From Paramacrobiotus metropolitanus (taxonomy: Eukaryota > Tardigrada > Eutardigrada > Parachela > Macrobiotidae): a stretch of DNA of 64,000 nt. The stretch covers positions 1,240,001-1,304,000 of the forward strand of contig NW_026570221.1 in NCBI RefSeq assembly GCF_019649055.1. Direction: 5' to 3'. A program made the translations under genes and the position numbers. The notes below the pieces were generated by a model. It saw only the letters and a program-made list of their open reading frames with translations. It made no database searches and had not been told where the DNA came from. Position 1 is the stretch's first letter; each line of letters starts with the position of its first letter. Positions 24,331 through 36,257 of the stretch are shown piece after piece.

Positions 24331-25743
24331 GTGCTGGCAACTATGCCAAACGACCCTGTCGACGCGGCGGTTACCGAGAACGATGCGCCTTGTGCGATAC
24401 TGCAACGGATTTTTTCCTTCTGGCTGATAGTACTCCGTTCTTCAGTATACGTTTCTTTGGGAAGACACCGAAGACACTGCACACTAACCTCGAAAGATGT
24501 TGCGATATTCATTCTTAGTACTTGCGCCGTAATTTCCCTCCTGGCCACATTATGCTTCTGTGTGTTGAAGATATCGTTAATCGTTAACAAACCTTCTCCC
24601 CAACAGCCCAGCGAAGTTCTTATAACCGCATGGAGTGTCTTACCCGGATTTTGGATACCCCTAACATCGTTTGGTATTTGCCTCGCTTTCCGACATATCG
24701 GATCTGTTCTGGTTGACCATCAAGTTCTCGCGAGCCGATATCTTACTCGCACTGACCGAAAACCGTTGGTCATCTGCGCATTATCATTGTTAGCGTACTA
24801 CTTGTGGACGGTTCTGCAGCTGGGTTACGGCGTCCGTCAAGAATGTCGCAGTACAATTTATATCGAAGACAGTCCAATTTTTCATGCGGCCAACTTGTCC
24901 TTACCTACGGTACATGCATTTAGCTGTGTCGTTTTCGTGTTCGCGTGTTGGAATGATTGCAGTTTTGTACTAACTGAAGCCTTGATAATCCTACTGGCAT
25001 TTGCGACAGGGTTGTGTTTAAAAAATCTGCGCAGCGGCTACTCCCTTTGCCAAGAAAGTAAAGAGAAAGAAACCACTTTTAATGACTTTATTAAACTGCG
25101 CCTGATTATTAAGCGAGTGCAAGAAGACACATCCTTATTTTGGCTGATCGTGTACGTTAACGGCGTTGTGTGGGCGTTGTTTGCTGTAGCCAATGCGCGT
25201 GACCCTACTCCCGACAGAAGCGTCATGGAAATGAACATGTACGCCGGTGGATTGGTTGTGTTGCTGACTGGTCGGACAGGTGTCTTCGTATGGATGGCTG
25301 ACAAGGTGATTCTGTAAACTTATCAAGTGACTATTAGCAGTTATTTCCATTAACTGAAGCGCGGTGTTTTGCGATATCCAGGCGTCGGGATTCATCGACG
25401 AACTCGCTTCCGAAGCGATTTTCTTCAAACAGTGTATACCTGTGGAACTCGGTTTCATTCGTGCATCGCTATTGCGCAGGCGGCATATGGGGTTTACTCT
25501 GGGTGGATTCGTAAATATTGACCGCAAATTTGTTATTACCGTGAGTTTCTTTAGCGTGCAAGCTGCAAATCACAGATAAAATATTCTATAATAAAAGTAA
25601 GTAATGTACTGCACTTTTTGCAGCTAATGGGAGTATTTCTCACTTACATGGTTTTGTTATGGGAGGAGCCCGAATCGACCTCTGGCCAGCTTACCGAAGT
25701 TTCGTGCCGAGGAAGCAACAGCAGTATCAGTGGGCCAAAATGA
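24331..25743 (+). CDS. Gustatory-receptor-like 7TM chemoreceptor, copy 2 (intact)
   Basis: Predicted seven-helix chemoreceptor of 417 residues. Exons 24331-25305, 25382-25540 and 25624-25743 join in phase 0. Start chosen at 24331 because exon 1 then has the same length (325 codons) as the paralogue once its 5-bp duplication is discounted. Hydrophobic segments include FILSTCAVISLLATLCFCVL, LVICALSLLAYYLWTVL and LIILLAFATGLCL. Family landmarks: YGVRQECRSTIYIEDSPIF, LFWLIVYVNGVVWALFAVAN, GFTLGGFVNIDRKFVIT and the C-terminal LMGVFLTYMVLLWEEP, where the TY pair corresponds to the gustatory-receptor TM7 signature. The family is known in arthropods as ligand-gated cation channels with the C-terminus outside. 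The ligand is unknown. Confidence 0.82.
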
Positions 25744-25886
25744 ACGAACGAGATTTTTATTCTAATTATGGCAGTTGCCAGTTACTGTATTATGACCTGC
25801 AAAACGGCCCTTAAAAATCAATGTTTTACGTGGCCATGGAATTTTTAGTATTTCGAGTCGATGCTGTCGTCGGCATCTACCGCATG

Positions 25887-26044
25887 GTACAATGTACGAC
25901 AAAAAGAGGTTGAACCGATCAGTCGGTCCGCGGTTCAAAATAACCTCGCAAGCGTCCAAGTTTTAGTGGTGGCGTGTCGTTGCGAGGTTATTTTGAACCG
26001 CGGACCGACTGATCGGTTCAACCTCTTTTTGTCGTACATTGTAC
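25887..26044. repeat. Perfect 65-bp inverted repeat (hairpin) with 28-nt spacer
   Basis: Left arm 25887-25951 and right arm 25980-26044 are exact reverse complements over 65 bp; the spacer is 25952-25979. The arms begin gtacaatgtacgacaaaaag and end ataacctcgcaa at the loop. Pairing stops abruptly at both ends. No transposase, target-site duplication or tRNA-like boxes were found. It lies about 140 bp after the stop of chemoreceptor copy 2. Confidence 0.95.
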
Positions 26045-26484
26045 ACTGAACTTTTATTTCATAAATGTGACAGTCAGTGCATGCCTTATGAATCGTGTTA
26101 TGAATATAAAATATTCCATATTGAGAATATAATATAGAATATCCCATATACAGAGTACCATTGGCATTAACACAAAGAATCGATATCAACATGCAAGTGA
26201 CTGCATGTACCCACTGCCCGTATACACAAAACACGCTCGTAACGGCAAAAGTAAATTATTTGAATTATAAAACTATTTCATCATGATTGAGCTACAGTTG
26301 GGCGACTTAACATCGTCCAGACCAAGTTTTCGTCAATGCACGGGACGGTAGCGCAGATATCAGGCCGAAATGCACATCAACAGGACAACAGCTATGTCGC
26401 ATTCCACTCAGAAATTTCTTTTACAAAAAAAAACAAAATGAGCAATAAAAATCTTTGAAAACAATAATCCAGACTGTCCTAAAA

Positions 26485-29400
26485 TCACGCTGTGGCAGAC
26501 TGCTTTACAGACCCCGATGGTTGGAAAGTAATTATAATCTCTGGCGGCGGTGAGTAGTTCCTGTGGCCGCCGGTGGCCGGCACCTGATACGTCAGAAACC
26601 CATGGCCGCGTAGCTGCTCTGCGGACCATCGCTTTGTAATGTCCCTTTTAAAGCACTGCTCCAGAAACTCCACAGCCACGCTATCCAGATCCTCGGGAAT
26701 GTGCGGCCGTCCACCACTTCCCACGAAGAACATGATGGGCATCGGCTCCGACAATGGCGAAACACTACCGTCGCGCTGTTGTTTCTGGTATCTTGGTGTA
26801 CGACCGGTCAGCAGTTCCAGCGCGACGCAACCGAAACTCCACACATCGGATGGCTGCCCGATAACGGCCACATCGTCACCCCGGATCATTTCCGGGGACA
26901 TGTACATGACGGTTCCAATATTGGCTACGAAGGCATTATCTTCAGGGCCGCTGAAAGACCGCTCCAGGGATGCCATTTCTCCAAAGTCCCCGATTTTTAC
27001 CAGACCGTCGGAAGTGAGGAAAACGTTCTCGCCTTTCAAATCCAGATGGTAGATTTTCTGTGCGTGGAGATACTGCAGACCGTCTAACAGCTGGGTGAGA
27101 TAACCCTGTGTCTGGCTCAGTGAAAGGCGAGTTTTTGCGGCACTTTTCAACGACCCTCCTGCAACAAAAATTTATGCTTTTCCAAATTTTCCACGATATA
27201 AATAGTTTTTTTTTTCAAATTCACACTGTCGATTTAGGGGTTTCGTTCTCGCTTCGTTATCGTTTTAGCAGTTATCGTTTCATTATCGTTTCTGTCGCAC
27301 TTGATGGACATTTAGTCAACACATAATTTTTTATCACCTTTTGTTAATTTCCCAAATACATATTTCCTACTTAAGACATTACTTTAATATCAGAACTACG
27401 ACTGATACGCAACTGAATAACTGAATTCAGAACTGGTACAGACTCTGTACTTCGCGCGATCGAATTCAAATTTTAAAAATATTTAACTGGATGTATTCTT
27501 TGAAAAGAAAAGACCGGTACGTACAAGAACCGATACATACCGTCGCACAATTCCATTAATAGCAAAATAATCCGATCATCCGCCTTGACATCCATATCGT
27601 AATACTTCAGAATATTCTGATGGTTCAGCCTGGAGACCACTTTAAACTCTTTATACACACTCTCCACTTCCTGGTCATGGTCATCGTGAGCCGCCACCTC
27701 GATCCGTTTGACAGCAATCGGTTGCCCGTTGTCTTTCCTAGTGGCTCGGTAGACTTTACTGCGTCCAGCGCCCAGGCAGTTCTGTTCATCAAAACTACAC
27801 GAATACGTCAGTTTGGGAGGTGGACCGGATGGCAAAGATTTGCGCCGTAGTGACGGTTCCTTCTCGATAGCGCAGGGGATAGTTGGCGGGCGGAAGGTCA
27901 ATGCGGACTCGAGTTCTTCCACCTGCAGATGCGAGTCCAGCGCCCCAGCCTGAGGGAAGGACATTTGGAAATTGAAGGGCGTCAGAGCCGGCTGGAAGTT
28001 CATGAGCAGACCACGCGGAGCCGCCGCTACAGATGGCATACTGGGGATTCCATCCGGCTGCAATCTAAGTGACTCTTCCGCAGAAGAGGGAGTGGAATCT
28101 CGAATTCCGTCTTCCCGGAGCTGAACCCGTTCCGGAGAGTACTCGGCAGAAGAAGGAGTCCGTTCCAGAGAGTGTCTAACCATTCTAGGCATTCCCCCTC
28201 CAACCTGGTATGACGGTCCTTCTTCTTTTGCTCTAATCGAGGTTCCGTGTAAAGGCCGAATATCGGAAGGTTCAACATCATAAAAATCCTCGTCGTCTAT
28301 TTCCTGCTGCCGCACCTGTCATACAGAGTTAAATTTGTCAACAATGTAAATCGCCACAATTGAAAAGATTTACGGGAATGTTTTACCCCGTTTTCTGTGC
28401 CTTACGACAGTTGTCAATAATTTATTCTCATTATTGCTTGCTCATCTTTTTATATTCTGTAGTAACCTGTTACCAGTATTTTGACCAACTGTATTAGTAC
28501 TGATTTTTCCGATCCCCAATATAAGTAAACCGATTAACATGGTGAGCTTCGACATATTTACCGGTGACTTGGTATCTCGCCGTTGTCTGCTCCGCATTGT
28601 TTTGGCACCTTTAACCGGCAGAAACTTTCTGACATCAAAAACTGGTTTACTTCGCACTGCAGCGGATGGCGTCGGGGAAGTTGATGGTGTTTGATCAACA
28701 AGCAGCCAGTCATCGTCAACCGCTCGCTCCAGCAAACCTTCGCCGCCTTCAAAACTGCTAGCTCCTGTGAAAGTGACCATTTAACATTAAACTGCAATTT
28801 TAAGTGTTGAAGACTTGTGTTTAACAAACGTATAAGCTGAAGTAAATATACCAACCCAATCTACATACTAATCTACAACTTAAAGTGCATTCAACGGCAA
28901 ATTTAGATAAAAATCGACTACATATTTATTCAGGCAAATAGATACCTGTTGAATATTTCAAAGTGTCGAGATACTGCCGCCATCTGGGTAAATCACGTCC
29001 TTTCGCGGTTAATTTCAAAGTACGCCATGCAGTTGTGAGGATAATGCGCAATTTAAGCGGTGATCCGTTGGTATAAGCATGCATTTTCTTTATTATCATC
29101 TTCAGCTCGGTTGGAATTTCCTTTTCGTTGCATTTAAAAACCGAGCAAAAAAATGCAATAGACTCGTCCACGTTGAAACCTTCCGGGACGCTGACAGCTT
29201 CCACGTGCGTTTTCAGCTTTTTCGCCAAATCGGTGTCTCTCGTGGTAACTATAACGCACTAAGGAAAAAGCAGAAGTAAGGTATTGTATACAGTAATTTA
29301 AGCAACAGGAATTTAGTATACTTCTAGAGGAATTTAGGCAATTTAGGTTAGTACCAAGATAGGTATCTTGGTAGTATAACAGACTTGCATGACCATGCGA

Positions 29401-31086
29401 CTCATGCTAGAACTACGAACAAATATTTACATAATATTGATTAACCAGCAGAGACCACAACAATAATCACCCGATACTGGTTTGTATTTAAATTCAGAAT
29501 ATTTATATTAACGAACTTGCTAAAATACCTACGTTATAAACTTTAAAAAATTTTGTGGCGCAGTGAAGTTGTTCAGACTTCAGAGGTCGTAAATTTGATT
29601 CAGTCACCTTTGCTACATGGACAACACGCGAAAGCTATGAACCGGAAGTCGTGAAACGAGCAGGAAATGTAATTCGAAAAGTATTTCCCATTCTAACCAA
29701 ATAATAAAATAGATTGCTCTAGGTACAAAGTGGTACAAGCCCTTATTACCTACTCTAAAACCTTTCTGTTTAGCGATATATGCATTGCTCAGCTGATTAA
29801 ATAAATCGTAAAGCTAAAACAGTACTTAGTTCTGTAACGATAAATCTTCCCTCCTCGTTAACACTGCAGCGATAATATCGCACGTCATTTTTATTACCTT
29901 CATCAAAATGCACTATTTTCTTGAATTATAGCTCCCACAGTAACTAATAAAACAAGTGCATGGGCATCAATAATTTATGCATGATTTACACTAATTTATG
30001 TAGTTGTACTGTACAATCATTTAACCAAACTGACATTAATCTGCGCCCAATGCGATAACATCCAACCACTACAAAAATTTTATTGGAGCGCGATAGAAGT
30101 ATGTACGTTTAAATAAAATTTTGTAAATTAACAGCCTCGAAAGAGTATTTTAGTTATCAACTTTATAAAACGTCACCCGATATCGTTGAAGTACAGTTGC
30201 AAATGTGACTTTACTAATGGTAAGTTTACTTGTACATATCGTATTTAGCGCTCGACATACGTACTTTGTAAAATGTACTCAGCAACTCCGCCTGTTTCGA
30301 CGCCTCTTTGTTCCACTGGAACACATTATCCAGAACCAAGAGATTGCATGCCAGCGGCGATGCGGGTGTCCTCCTGTTCTGCGCAGCGATTCTCTTTAGT
30401 TCTTCTTCAATATTGGAGTCTTCGTCGAATTTCTCCGCCGTAATGTGATCCAGACGCCCCGCATCCTCCACCTGTATGGTCCGCAGTACATTGGCCAGCA
30501 CCGCCGTCTTCCCACAACTGCCTTCCCCGGAAATAACCACCCACGTTCCCCCAGCCGCCGACAATGTGGAGGCCTTCCTGATTTTCAGCGCCTTGGATAC
30601 TAAATGCGTAGCATGGTTTACCAGTGCAATGCGGGGAACGTAATTCGGTGGCAGGGGAAAATCGGCCGCCTGCCCCGACAGCGCCCGAATCAAATGCGGA
30701 CGAACCATCCCGTCAAACGCGGCAATAATATCCTTAAATAATTCAGTGTGGCTGCGCTCTAATAACGCATTTAAATATCGGTTGAAAAAATGCACGGAAT
30801 GCTCGCAGAATTCCTTCGTCTTTCCCGTGGCGATGGTGTGGGTGATGAAATGATCCAGACTAGACAGCGCTAGGCGAATGTACGGTGTCTTGGACAGTTT
30901 CTCCAGATTCTGTACATCGATGCATAATGTCTGCTCCTTCTCGCAGTCCTGACTCTGCAGCACGGACTCAATCACAATGGTCAGATCGAAACGGTCGGAC
31001 ATCTTTTTGTACAGACTGCAGGGTAGTTTGCGGAGAGACTGGATGGGCAGCGCCGTGGACCAGTGCAACGCTTCATGGTGCGCCAT
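26485..31086 (-). CDS. NB-ARC (STAND) ATPase fused to a non-RD protein kinase, paralogue 1
   Basis: A 928-residue model from five exons, all in phase: 31086-30265, 29258-28946, 28764-28562, 28315-27541 and 27158-26485. Residues 1-170 are helical and unidentified, in the place where APAF1/NLR proteins carry CARD or similar domains. The NB-ARC core follows: PPNYVPRI, Walker A GEGSCGKTAVLANVLRTIQ, Walker B LLVLDN, the CVIVTTRD sensor strand (start of exon 2), GFNVDESIAFF and the GLPL-like TNGSPLKLRII, then PRWRQYLDTLKYS. A 230-residue Ser/Pro-rich linker leads to a MAP3K-like kinase: glycine loop LGAGRSKVYRA, AVKRIE, MELCDGGSL, catalytic HLDLKGENVFL, GDFGE, GTVMYMSPEMI, DVWSFGCVALELL. HRD is HLD; the catalytic Lys and Asp remain. 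No ARC2/winged helix, WD40 or LRR is seen. Start chosen at 31086 to match the paralogue; an in-frame ATG exists at 31155. The 1-kb first intron holds nothing recognisable. Confidence 0.85.
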
Positions 31087-32420
31087 TTCGGATAAAGAGG
31101 CAGTGCGCGGGAGAGTGCAGCGTCGGGACATGTATAAACACGTGCCGAGTCTCAAGATGGGGGCAGACTGGCGAGGACTTTATTGTGCAATCACTGCCTC
31201 CCAGGTGGATCTAATCAGCAACACAGAAACAGTAGCTACAGCTGCTACACATCATTTGACGGCAACGGTAGGAAATCGCAGATTAGAATTCATTCAGTAT
31301 TTGTTATCGTTTTCCCTCATCCTGGTGCTTTCTTATCAATTATCAAAGACAAGGACAAGAATCAAAATACATGGTGTTCGATTCAGTTTGAAGACAACCT
31401 GTCTCCGAAAACTGAAACATAAGAAACGAAGATAAAAATTATGGTGTAACGCGACTGTGGTTGCGGTGAAATGGAAGACTGTAAAAATCATGCAGATATC
31501 GTGATTCGTGAGATATGAGACACACGCAGTACCACAGCGTGGGTTTAGGCAACATGCATGCATACGCGTATTCGTATAGCATATTGTACGTCTTCTAACG
31601 CTGATGATCTTATTACCGCTCATTAGTCAGCAAAAGCTGTAAATACCGGTTTCAAAGTCCAGTACTAATGCTGAAACAAAATCATAATTCTACAGAGTAT
31701 CATGTGTACCTGCATACGTAACGCGAACGCGTGATGCAACTGATCTACTATTTCATTTCCGACGCATTTAGCAAATTTCCGCAATATAGGTATAGTAATT
31801 ACGATATCTGTAGTTGTCTATCTATTCACGTTTGACAAAAAAATCTTTGGGAATGGCATTAACGATACATACAAGTTACGAGTTAAATATGTTTGTACAG
31901 CTATCTATGCACATAGACATGCATGCACATGCCCTATGTACAAAAATTACATACCTCAGCATACAATTATTAATACAGCATTAATTTTTTTGTTTCAGAC
32001 AGCCCTTGCTCGACGGCGAATTATCACTATTGGTAGATAAATAGCAAGTTGTGAATGCGCCTTTGCATGTAAATTAAGGCCTCGATCATTGCTTCACCAG
32101 CGAACACAGGGACATGCTTTCGCCGGGCTTCCGATTCAGACAACAAATTAGCTGTCAGAACTTTGCCCACTATAGAATTAGCGCAAATAAATGTTTCATT
32201 AGGACATCAACGGTGGGTTTCTGGATTACCCAATTTATCAGGGCAGAAAAAGAAGAGGGAGGAAAAAAGCGGGAGAAATAAAGAGGTCAGGCTATTCCTT
32301 TATTGGGGAAAGTGCGCACAACGCGACACCGGTTCCTTTTCAAAGAACTATTGAACTACAGACATTTATTCGCATGCACGGGTCCACTTAGCTGCCGCCT
32401 GCATGCAGTAACAAAGACTG
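31087..32420. other. Spacer between the two NB-ARC-kinase genes
   Basis: Head-to-tail spacer of 1.3 kb holding the 3' flank of paralogue 2 and the presumed promoter of paralogue 1. Frames here on either strand are short and featureless. No RNA gene or mobile element recognised. Confidence 0.45.
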
Positions 32421-35183
32421 TTACTGCAACAGAAACTGGTGAGTTAGCAGCTCCGCGGCGGATGGGCGGAGTGCATAGTCTCGTTTAAAGCAGTACTGCA
32501 CGAAATCCGATGCAAGCACGTCCAGACTCTCGGGAATGTATGGCCTGCTCCCGGGTGTGGCGGCAATGTAGTACCAGATTGCTTCTTGTAGTTGTAACTC
32601 AATTATTTCTCCACCTGGACATGTTTTTCTGTAGGAAGGAGCGTGTTGCGTTAGCAGTTCCAAAGCAATGCATCCGAAACTCCAAATATCAGACGGTCGG
32701 CCGATCTCTGACAAAGAAGTCCCATTTTGGCAGATCATTTCCGGTGACATGTAGTGACCCGTACCACGCATGTCACCATCAAACAGCAAACAATCAGAGG
32801 AGTCTGGAGAAAAAACTTCACCGAAATCTCCGATTTTTATGTGGTCATCTTTGGCAAGAAATATGTTCTCGGTCTTTAAGTCCAAATGAAAAATTCGTCG
32901 CTGATGCAGATAATTGACGCCATCAAGAATTTGCATCAGGTAAGACTTGACCTTTGGAAGTGACGATCCGCGCTCAATGACTTTTTTCAGACAACCCCCT
33001 AGAGCAATTGTATTTGTAAAGTTATTTCGATACAATCATTGGCATTTGAAATTATAGCAGTTCGACAAATTTACCGTTACAGTGCTCCATGAAAAGCAGG
33101 ATTTGACGATCGACTAACTGCACCGCTAAGTCGTAGTAACGAAGAATACTTCCATGATTCAGATTCGCTACAATATTGAATTCGATCTGCACTTTCTTGA
33201 CTGCGACATCAATGGCTCTCTGTTCTTGATTGCTCCACACGGTTTTCTTAATTGCCACCGGACACTTTCTTTCAACACAGTGTCCAGTGTAAATGCTACT
33301 CCTTCCATATGGAACTTTCAGGCGATACTTCTCCGTTAAACTGTATCGAAAAGTGCCGTGCGTGTGCAGCTCAACCATTTGTGGAGCTATGTGATCCCAT
33401 CTCTTTGTAGACCTCTTTTGTGTAGGTTTCGTCGGCGGAAATAATTTTCCCCGAGTTATTAAATTGCCGAAAATATCACGCGAGGGTTTTTTTGTGGAAG
33501 ATTCCAGCTGAATGCGCTTAGGCGTGCGTGAGAAGTTGACGCCGGTAGTACACACTGCTCCATGATATTCCAGCGGAAATTCTGCCGCTTGAAATTGCGC
33601 TGTCGGTTGCATTTCTATCACGTCGTACTCGGCTTCCGATTCCGAATCTGACCGCGGAGATGAGCTAGTAGTCGGGGTAGGCGTTGGCAAAAGCGCCCAA
33701 CCGCTGTCGTCCTGATCGATGGAAGTGCCACGCTCCCTTGTTGAAGACACTAGAGAAAAAGGTCATATTTGGTTCCAAATTTTGTTTCCGAACGATAGAA
33801 GTTGTCCAAAAGGCTGATGCTGGTTTAAGGATCACGACCACTTCTTCTACTAAGCGGTATGATAAGTGTTCGCGTTGTTGCAAAACTTGCTACTTGGTAT
33901 AGTTGGTGGACACGATACCGAAATACAAAATTAATCATATACTTTACACATACCGGTTATGATACGATACCAAAGTACTAACCGCTTGGGTTCTTGAGGT
34001 TTTGAAAGAACTGACGCCATCTCCCAAAATCCTGCGGTTGGCATGACAAATTATGTGTTTTGCGTGCCATGGTGTAAATAATTCTTTGGCGCAGTGGGCA
34101 TCCTTGGCAGTATTCGTGGATCTGATTTATTGTGTTTAGAAGCGGTATCGGCAGTTCTTCGCTTTTACAATCAAACATCGAGCAGAAAAATGCTGTGGAT
34201 TCTGCGATGGTAAAGCCACTCCCGATATCAGCGGCACTGTATTTGCAACGCTGAGACTTGGGCTCGCACTTCCATGCTCTTGTCGTAATGATGATGCACT
34301 AAAAAGAAAAGGTTGCGTAAAGCGCAATAAAGGCATGAATTTATAGAGCAAAACAGCAGGTCACTCTAACCTTGTAAAACTGTGCTAGCGAATCCATGTG
34401 TTTTACTGCGACTGCACTGGCATCCATAAGATTGTCCAAAACCAGCAAATGGGATTCGATCCGCGAAAGTTTTTGCCTTTTAGCGTCGGCCAAGGTGTCG
34501 TCCATTAAACCATCGACATCTTCATCTTCGCCAAACTTTACTGCGGTGATAGAAGCAAATATCTCCCGAAGTTGAATGTCCCTAAGGACATTCGCCAATA
34601 CCGCTGTTTTACCGCATCGGGAATTCCCAGCAATGACTATACATTGGGTGCAACCACTCTGAAATAAACGGCTAGGAAGTTTTTGTCGCATGGCGGCTTG
34701 CACTTCTCGCAGCACGCTAATCCTGGGAATATAATTCGCGGGAAGCGGGAAGTTTATCGTTTCTCCAAATATTCCTTGAATAGATGGCTCGTACATTCGG
34801 TCAAAGACATCTCTGATTTTTTTATAAGTTTTCGCCTGGTTTTTATTGAGCAAATGTACGTAGTATCTCTCCAGGAAGAAATGGTCGTGTTGACAAAACT
34901 GTTTGCTGCACTGGTTCACGATGTGATCCAATAGCGATAGCGGAGCCCTAGCGTTGTCCGAATTTTCAGCTAACAATAAGCTGTGGGTAATCAACCGCTC
35001 TATCCGAGTTAAATCCGATAGAAGCTTTTTTTCCTCCGCACAGTCTTTGTGGTTCTGAAGGATGGACTTGACTGCGCCGTCAAAAAAATCAGCGTGGCAG
35101 ATACTGCGGTATAATGACAAGGGCAGCCTTTTTAAGCAGTAAATGGGCAAAATTGCGCTCCAGTGTGCAGCTTCCGGCTCCAT
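32421..35183 (-). CDS. NB-ARC (STAND) ATPase fused to a non-RD protein kinase, paralogue 2
   Basis: A 793-residue model from four exons in phase: 35183-34371, 34298-33983, 33749-33075 and 32998-32421. The N-terminal helical region aligns with paralogue 1 (HWSAILPIYCLKRLPLSLY against HWSTALPIQSLRKLPCSLY). NB-ARC motifs: LPANYIPRI, P-loop GNSRCGKTAVLANVLRDIQ, LLVLDN, IIITTR, ESTAFFCSMF, a degenerate GLPL (QGCPLRQRII) and GRWRQFFQNLK. A linker rich in Ser, Thr and Pro (PTPTPTTSSSPRSDSESE) joins the kinase: AIKKTVW, EFNIVANLNHGSILRYYDL, MEHCNGGCL, HLDLKTENIFL, GDFGE, GTGHYMSPEMI, DIWSFGCIALELL. The glycine loop is weak (VPYGRSSIY), so nucleotide binding by the kinase may differ. The linker is about 100 residues shorter than in paralogue 1 and one linker intron is absent. 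Same strand as paralogue 1, 1.3 kb upstream: a tandem duplicate. Confidence 0.85.
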
Positions 35184-36257
35184 ATCTGCTGTGTTCCACG
35201 TTTAGAAATTAAGGGTCACACAATTGTTTATGTCGCAAATGCAGTTGCACACTCCAAAATTTTTTTTGCACACTCCTGCAAGTTGCACACTCTAAAAATT
35301 TCCTCAGATATTGCTGCGAGCAACAGCAACAGCGAGTGAGATACAGCAAAAAGGTTTCAACAATATCATACGCATTTGTGCATCCCGAACTAGGGCAAAT
35401 TGAGCAATAATCAGCGGCAAGATAATTTTGAGTACTGTATCTGTTACTATCTAACCACATTACCTCATATCTGCTGTTGATTTATAAATTTTATTGGTTT
35501 ATCTCATGTCGGTGTTTATAACAAGTGTAGATTACAGAGCTCACGCTGCTTTATTAAATTTAAATAGACCAAGTTCAAATACTGCGGCATGAACGTATTC
35601 ACAATTACTGAATGAATTTGGACTCCCTTATAAATAATTATTATAATCATTTTATCATCACTGTGCGCGAACAATAAAACAATAAAAATTCGACCGCATT
35701 TGCCATCGTACAAAATGCACCCAAATGTAAATTAGACTTGAGACATTTTTTGCCACCTACCGGCATGTAATAAGCTTTTGGTTGTATAAAGCTCCTAAGC
35801 GCAATTAGAAGAATACTGGCGTAATAAGTACGTATAGATTGTTTTGCGCTAATAATTATTGATACAATCTATTTCATCGGACTTTGCGTAGTATTTTTGC
35901 ATATCAGTTTTGTGGGGCTTATTGAACAACATCTTCAACTCGGTCTAAAAAAACATCGGCTACAGGATCATACTCATAGCAGTTGTAACGCTTTGCATTT
36001 ACTATGCAGCTATTCCAATATCGGGACAAACAGGAATGGAAGGAGATTCGATTATCTTCACATGAAAATTAATCACATGATCGGCACTGAAACATTCGTT
36101 AATCAATTAAATTATGGATCAATGGCGATATTCCGCAACGGTAATCAAGATGACAAATGCGAAGGAAAACAGGGCAGCTGCACGCAGTGCAAATTATAGT
36201 GGTCAGTGAACAAAAGTCGGGACTTCCGGTCGGAGTTGTAATGTTGTAATGTATCCT
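35184..36257. other. Intergenic, no gene seen
   Basis: AT-rich spacer. A plus-strand frame at 35897-36199 has no domain or splice support. No canonical histone 3' stem-loop is visible just past the H2B stop at 36258. Confidence 0.4.

Noticed and set aside
26639-27087. Plus-strand ORFs of 128-137 codons across the kinase exons
   Set aside because: They are antisense shadows of the conserved kinase reading frame and contain no domain of their own.
28442-28561. Hydrophobic segment (MSKLTMLIGLLILGIGKIS) after the linker exon of NB-ARC-kinase 1, a possible membrane anchor
   Set aside because: It lies past a good GTAAAT donor whose use restores the frame into the kinase exon; the paralogue has no such helix.
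29568-29640. tRNA-like stretch (tggcgcagtga ... aatttgattcag)
   Set aside because: The A- and B-box matches are too weak and no cloverleaf could be drawn; at best a decayed SINE head.
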